Part shown: positions 60,911 through 64,000 of the stretch, in pieces
Layout of the letters: each line of letters opens with the position of its first letter
How positions within the stretch are numbered: the stretch's first letter is position 1
Assembly (NCBI GenBank): GCA_030427635.1
Contig: JAUIBA010000002.1
Span: 237,726-301,725 of the forward strand
DNA from: Bacteroidia bacterium
GTDB lineage: Bacteria > Bacteroidota > Bacteroidia > Chitinophagales > Chitinophagaceae
Direction: 5' to 3'
Length of the DNA: 64,000 nucleotides
Notes under the pieces: model-generated
What the model was told of the DNA's origin: nothing
Databases searched by the model: none
Seen by the model: the letters and a program-made list of their open reading frames with translations, nothing else
Program-made: the position numbers and the translations under genes

Positions 60911-62536
60911 ATGCATAGAAGACTATATGTTCATATAGCTATTTTTATTGCTGCCATTCTCTTTGCCGCATGTAACCGGGTACCCGACAACACAAGATAT
61001 ATTCCTGCCGATGCTACTGCAGTAGTAGGTGTAAATCTTAAATCGCTGGGTCGCAAAATAGCCTGGAATCTTATTACAGGCAGTCGCTTATATAAAGAAA
61101 TGCAGAAGCAGATGTCCGCACAGGGCTCTGCCGACGCCATAAAAGGTATTGAAAACGCCGGTATCGACGTTGCCAATACCTTTTATGCTTATACACGGTC
61201 CGATACACGTTTCGAAGGGGGGAATCTGCGTGTAGCGCTATTGCCACTGGCCGATGTACAGCAATGGGAGCAGTATGTAGCCCGTATATTTCCTGATGCA
61301 CGGGTTGTGGTAAGAAATGGGTATAAAGAAGCAAATCTGGGTCCGGATATGTATGTGGGCTGGGATAATGAGCTACTCATTATTGTCAATGGCTGGGTAG
61401 TGGATGAAGATGGCGATGGCAGTGATGCCCTGCTTCAGGCCGAGATGTCCAGGGCATTTATGGTGCCATCCGGAAGCAATATAGCCACCAACGCACGTTT
61501 CGATGCACTGGCACGCGCAGGTCATGACTTTTCTTTCTGGCTTAATTATGGTAACCTCCTTACAGATATAGCCGGGGAGAGCGAAATGGAGTTCAATGGA
61601 GTTTCTGTATCCTCCGCCTCGTGGCGAGATGCAGTTATTACTCTCGGACTGGACTTCAGAAAAGGAAAAATATCGGGCGATGTAGCCTATTACCTGCCTG
61701 CACAGGTAGAAGAGGCTACCAGAGATTTTGGGCTGGTGACTGTAGATAAGGATTTACTGGACCGTATGCCAAAGCAGAAGCTGGATATGCTTCTGGCAAT
61801 GCATATCTCCCCTGCCGGAGTTAAAAAACTCATGGAAACCGCAGGGCTCTTTGGCCCGCTCAATGTAGGCCTCACAACACAGGGCCTGGATGTAGACTAT
61901 GTACTTGATGCCTTTACAGGTGATATGGTCATAGCTATGAACAACTTTAGCCTGGGTGCAGAAACCCATCAGGAGAAGTTTATGGGGCAGATAGTGGACT
62001 ATAAGCAGCAGAAGGCATCTATGAACATGACTTATGCCGTTAAGGTGAACAATTATGAGAATTTCTCCCACATACTGGAGATGACAGCAGGTAGCCGGAT
62101 GATGAAATCGCCTGATGGCTATGTACTGCCACTCACATGGTCCGATTCACTCCATCTCACGCTTACAAAGCAGTATGCGGCAATGTCTAATATGCGTAGC
62201 TATGCAGCAGGTATTCCTGCAGGAGACTATAAAAATACCCGTTTTAATGCCGGTATATCTGACAAGATATACGGTAGTCCTTTCTCACTTTATTTTGACA
62301 TCAGGCAGATGCTGGGCATGGTAGACCCGGCTGTAAGTAATTCCCCGCGCGACTCGGCTATAATATCAGAGAGCAAAAAGCTGCTGGAAAGTGCTGCAAT
62401 ATATGGGGGTAATTATATAGATAATGCCTACAAGTTTAGTATAGAAGTCAACTTCCTTGACAAGGATGAGAACAGTATTCTGGAGTTGATAGATTTTGGT
62501 ATGCGCATAAACCAGCTCAGCCAGATGGAAGAATAA
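60911..62536 (+). CDS. DUF4836 family lipoprotein
   Basis: The 541-residue lipoprotein (lipobox FAAC in MHRRLYVHIAIFIAAILFAAC) matches the DUF4836 family as I know it. It starts PDNTRYIPADATAVVGVNLKSLGRKIAWN, has repeated segments such as AFMVPSGSNIATNARFDAL and FTGDMVIAMNNF, and ends with a VNFLDKDENSILELIDFGMRI stretch. The family is exported, common in Bacteroidota and of unknown function. It is 15 bp after the DUF3127 gene and so shares its mRNA, although one product is likely cytoplasmic and the other in the envelope. No catalytic motif is seen. Confidence 0.87.
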   Translation: MHRRLYVHIAIFIAAILFAACNRVPDNTRYIPADATAVVGVNLKSLGRKIAWNLITGSRLYKEMQKQMSAQGSADAIKGIENAGIDVANTFYAYTRSDTRFEGGNLRVALLPLADVQQWEQYVARIFPDARVVVRNGYKEANLGPDMYVGWDNELLIIVNGWVVDEDGDGSDALLQAEMSRAFMVPSGSNIATNARFDALARAGHDFSFWLNYGNLLTDIAGESEMEFNGVSVSSASWRDAVITLGLDFRKGKISGDVAYYLPAQVEEATRDFGLVTVDKDLLDRMPKQKLDMLLAMHISPAGVKKLMETAGLFGPLNVGLTTQGLDVDYVLDAFTGDMVIAMNNFSLGAETHQEKFMGQIVDYKQQKASMNMTYAVKVNNYENFSHILEMTAGSRMMKSPDGYVLPLTWSDSLHLTLTKQYAAMSNMRSYAAGIPAGDYKNTRFNAGISDKIYGSPFSLYFDIRQMLGMVDPAVSNSPRDSAIISESKKLLESAAIYGGNYIDNAYKFSIEVNFLDKDENSILELIDFGMRINQLSQMEE

Positions 62537-62613
62537 CCGCCGGCAATAATATTTCCTTTGTTTTCAAATGTTTCCGGCTTTTCCCTCGTCTAAGGTTTTT
62601 GATTTCTTTAAAT

Positions 62614-62621
62614 TATCTTTG
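62614..62621 (+). promoter_or_regulatory. Bacteroidota -7 promoter element (TATCTTTG)
   Basis: TATCTTTG is a full TAnnTTTG match, 42 bp before the BNR-like lipoprotein gene. Confidence 0.6.
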
Positions 62622-62662
62622 TTATCTTGCTTCATTAAACCATATCTAAAATCAGATTAGGC

Positions 62663-63847
62663 ATGCGTAAGTCGTTCCTGTTGTATTGCGGTCTTTTTGC
62701 AACGTTCGTTGCAGGAGGAATTTACAGTTGTAAAAAGACTACAGGTGTAGATAATAATAATGTTATTACTACTCCTTATAGTCTCTATTTTTCCGACTCT
62801 GCAGGTGCATTGTATTATACCAATGATGGTCGTAACTACGCCGGCTCTGTATTCCCGCCCGATGGTAAACCGGGTCGTGCATTGCTTACATCAGGTGAAA
62901 ATGTACTATGGGCTAAAACACACCTGTATTACAGTAATAATGACGGGCGCAACATAAATCACACTTATGATACGCTGCCATCATATCCTGCCACACTGTG
63001 TAACGGCCAGCTTATGAATCTGAATCAGAGCATGGTAATTAATATCCCTGAGTGGGATAACCGTGTGTTCTGTGCCACCGCTTCTCCCGATCCTTCGCGT
63101 AATTGGCTGGGGGTAATGTTCAGCTATCAGAACGGCAACCCCGGCTCCTGGATTTATGACGGGAGTTATGATACAACGGGTGTAGGCTTTCTGCCTGTGC
63201 GCATGACGTCTTTCACCTTCCTGGCTAATGGTGTGCTCTGCGGTCTGGCATATTCCGGTCCTGCAGAGAATGATAATTACCACGTTCGTAATTTCCTCAA
63301 GGCGGGTAAAGATGGCGATGCCGATTACAGCGCACGCTGGCGTGAGGTTACCGGAAATCCGGATGGTATATCCTACATATTCATGGGCTCCGGTTCTCCA
63401 TTACCACCATATGGCGCTACGTTTATTGATTCCAGCTACTTTACGCTTGGTCACTTCAATAACAGGCTTATAGCTATTGATTCCCGCTGCAACTATGGCG
63501 CATGGTACAGCGATGATACCGGTCATAACTGGGCTCAGTACACTGGTCTTCCTGCTAATACACCACTGCTTTGTATCAATGCACCATTTGAGGAAGTTTG
63601 CCTCATTGGTACTGCCGGTAAAGGGGTTTATATACTTAATCAGCATACCGGCGTGTGGGAACCTGACAATAATGGTCTGGGTTCAAACGCTTCAGTACGC
63701 AGTATAGCATTTAAGAAGAATATTTATAAAAACGGCACCGTACGTAAGTTCATTTATCTGGCTACAGACAGAGGTATTTACGAGAGCGTTGATGGTGGTC
63801 GCAACTGGGTGCAGACCATTGGCGGCAACTATGTCTCTGTTTATTAG
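62663..63847 (+). CDS. BNR/sialidase-like beta-propeller lipoprotein
   Basis: The 394-residue protein has lipobox IYSC (MRKSFLLYCGLFATFVAGGIYSC). It has several Asp-box-like repeats of the BNR type: YYTNDGRNYAGSV near residue 52, YYSNNDGRNINHTYDTLP near 90, WYSDDTGHNWAQYTGLP near 285 and YESVDGGRNWVQTIGG at the C-terminus. These suggest a beta-propeller like those of VPS10/sialidase or photosystem stability-factor proteins. Sialidase catalytic residues (Arg triad, FRIP) are not visible, so a binding role is more likely than glycosidase activity. It has its own -7 element and stands alone at the right end. Confidence 0.8.
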   Translation: MRKSFLLYCGLFATFVAGGIYSCKKTTGVDNNNVITTPYSLYFSDSAGALYYTNDGRNYAGSVFPPDGKPGRALLTSGENVLWAKTHLYYSNNDGRNINHTYDTLPSYPATLCNGQLMNLNQSMVINIPEWDNRVFCATASPDPSRNWLGVMFSYQNGNPGSWIYDGSYDTTGVGFLPVRMTSFTFLANGVLCGLAYSGPAENDNYHVRNFLKAGKDGDADYSARWREVTGNPDGISYIFMGSGSPLPPYGATFIDSSYFTLGHFNNRLIAIDSRCNYGAWYSDDTGHNWAQYTGLPANTPLLCINAPFEEVCLIGTAGKGVYILNQHTGVWEPDNNGLGSNASVRSIAFKKNIYKNGTVRKFIYLATDRGIYESVDGGRNWVQTIGGNYVSVY

Positions 63848-63935
63848 TCCTCCATTCCGGGGCTGTCGTTAAGAGATATATAGGCCAAAAATGGTTGGTA
63901 AAATCTGCTGTAATCCTTTACTGCATTGATTTTGG

Positions 63936-63971
63936 AAGAAGTTTATTGAAATTAGTTTCAATAAACTTCTT
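63936..63971. terminator. 36-nt hairpin downstream of the BNR-like gene
   Basis: aagaagtttattgaaa / tttcaataaacttctt is a perfect 16-bp stem with a TTAG loop. It is AT-rich and 88 bp past the last stop. It is a terminator or a bidirectional element; the following gene is outside the window. Confidence 0.65.
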
Positions 63972-64000
63972 TGCTTTATGGTTACTTCAAAAAAAAGCGA

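Noticed and set aside
1-64000. CRISPR array, insertion sequence, prophage, rRNA or integrase
   Set aside because: I saw no regularly spaced direct repeats, transposase or integrase motifs, phage structural genes or rRNA sequence. A tRNA gene is present, but no integrase or attachment-site repeat accompanies it.

Overview
The window looks like chromosome from a Bacteroidota bacterium, most likely in or near the Chitinophagales. The evidence is a SusC/SusD pair, a SecD-SecF fusion, several type IX secretion (T9SS) C-terminal sorting domains, families largely confined to this phylum (DUF3160, DUF4402, DUF3127, DUF4836), many lipoproteins whose lipobox Cys is followed by a charged tail, and repeated TAnnTTTG -7 elements typical of Bacteroidota sigma-A promoters. 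I see no rRNA, CRISPR array, transposase, integrase or prophage gene. The genus is not determined.

Layout. 1-5.0 kb: a minus-strand run of three overlapping lipoprotein genes (FG-GAP-like small lipoprotein, DUF3160, CapA-like), a DUF4402 secreted protein and a small GNAT acetyltransferase. 5.2-8.3 kb: an outer-membrane TonB-dependent receptor, then a toxin-antitoxin pair whose ParE/RelE-like toxin frame is broken by an amber codon. 8.3-22.1 kb: housekeeping genes (gltX, photolyase, msrB, an M16 peptidase, pheS, secDF) with one large T9SS cargo protein among them. 22.2-25.0 kb: a tandem pair of LamG + Ig-like + T9SS proteins. 25.2-32.7 kb: an envelope glycan region with FkbM methyltransferase and glycosyltransferase genes arranged as mirror images, a flippase, DUF3108 and a YbhN-like membrane protein. 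32.7-36.5 kb: ruvC, an orphan OmpR-type regulator, a small membrane protein, a truncated MutS-like ATPase and two cold-shock-domain proteins.

36.8-40.1 kb: a fatty-acid desaturase divergent from a TetR regulator-FabF pair, with a clear inverted repeat in front of the regulator. 40.5-47.2 kb: an orphan SusC/SusD system with a companion lipoprotein and a PKD lipoprotein, and no degradative enzyme nearby. 47.3-49.8 kb: a MoxR-type AAA+ ATPase and a VWA protein. 50-57.5 kb: a TMTC-like GT-C/TPR membrane protein, a lipoprotein, an orphan 140-residue protein, paaZ and an MBOAT acyltransferase. 57.7-63.9 kb: an M1 peptidase with T9SS tail, an NTF2-like lipoprotein, tRNA-His(GTG), a DUF3127 protein with an SSB-like acidic tail, DUF4836 and a BNR-like lipoprotein.

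Themes. Much of the window serves the cell envelope: lipoproteins, T9SS cargo, TonB-dependent import, and glycan assembly, export and acylation. SecDF supports protein export. The desaturase/TetR/FabF block probably tunes membrane lipid composition. I did not find an obviously new defence or mobile system. The best candidates for something undescribed are the DUF3160/CapA lipoprotein operon, the DUF3127 protein with an SSB-like tail, the truncated MutS with its overlapping membrane peptide, and the desaturase-TetR-FabF module.
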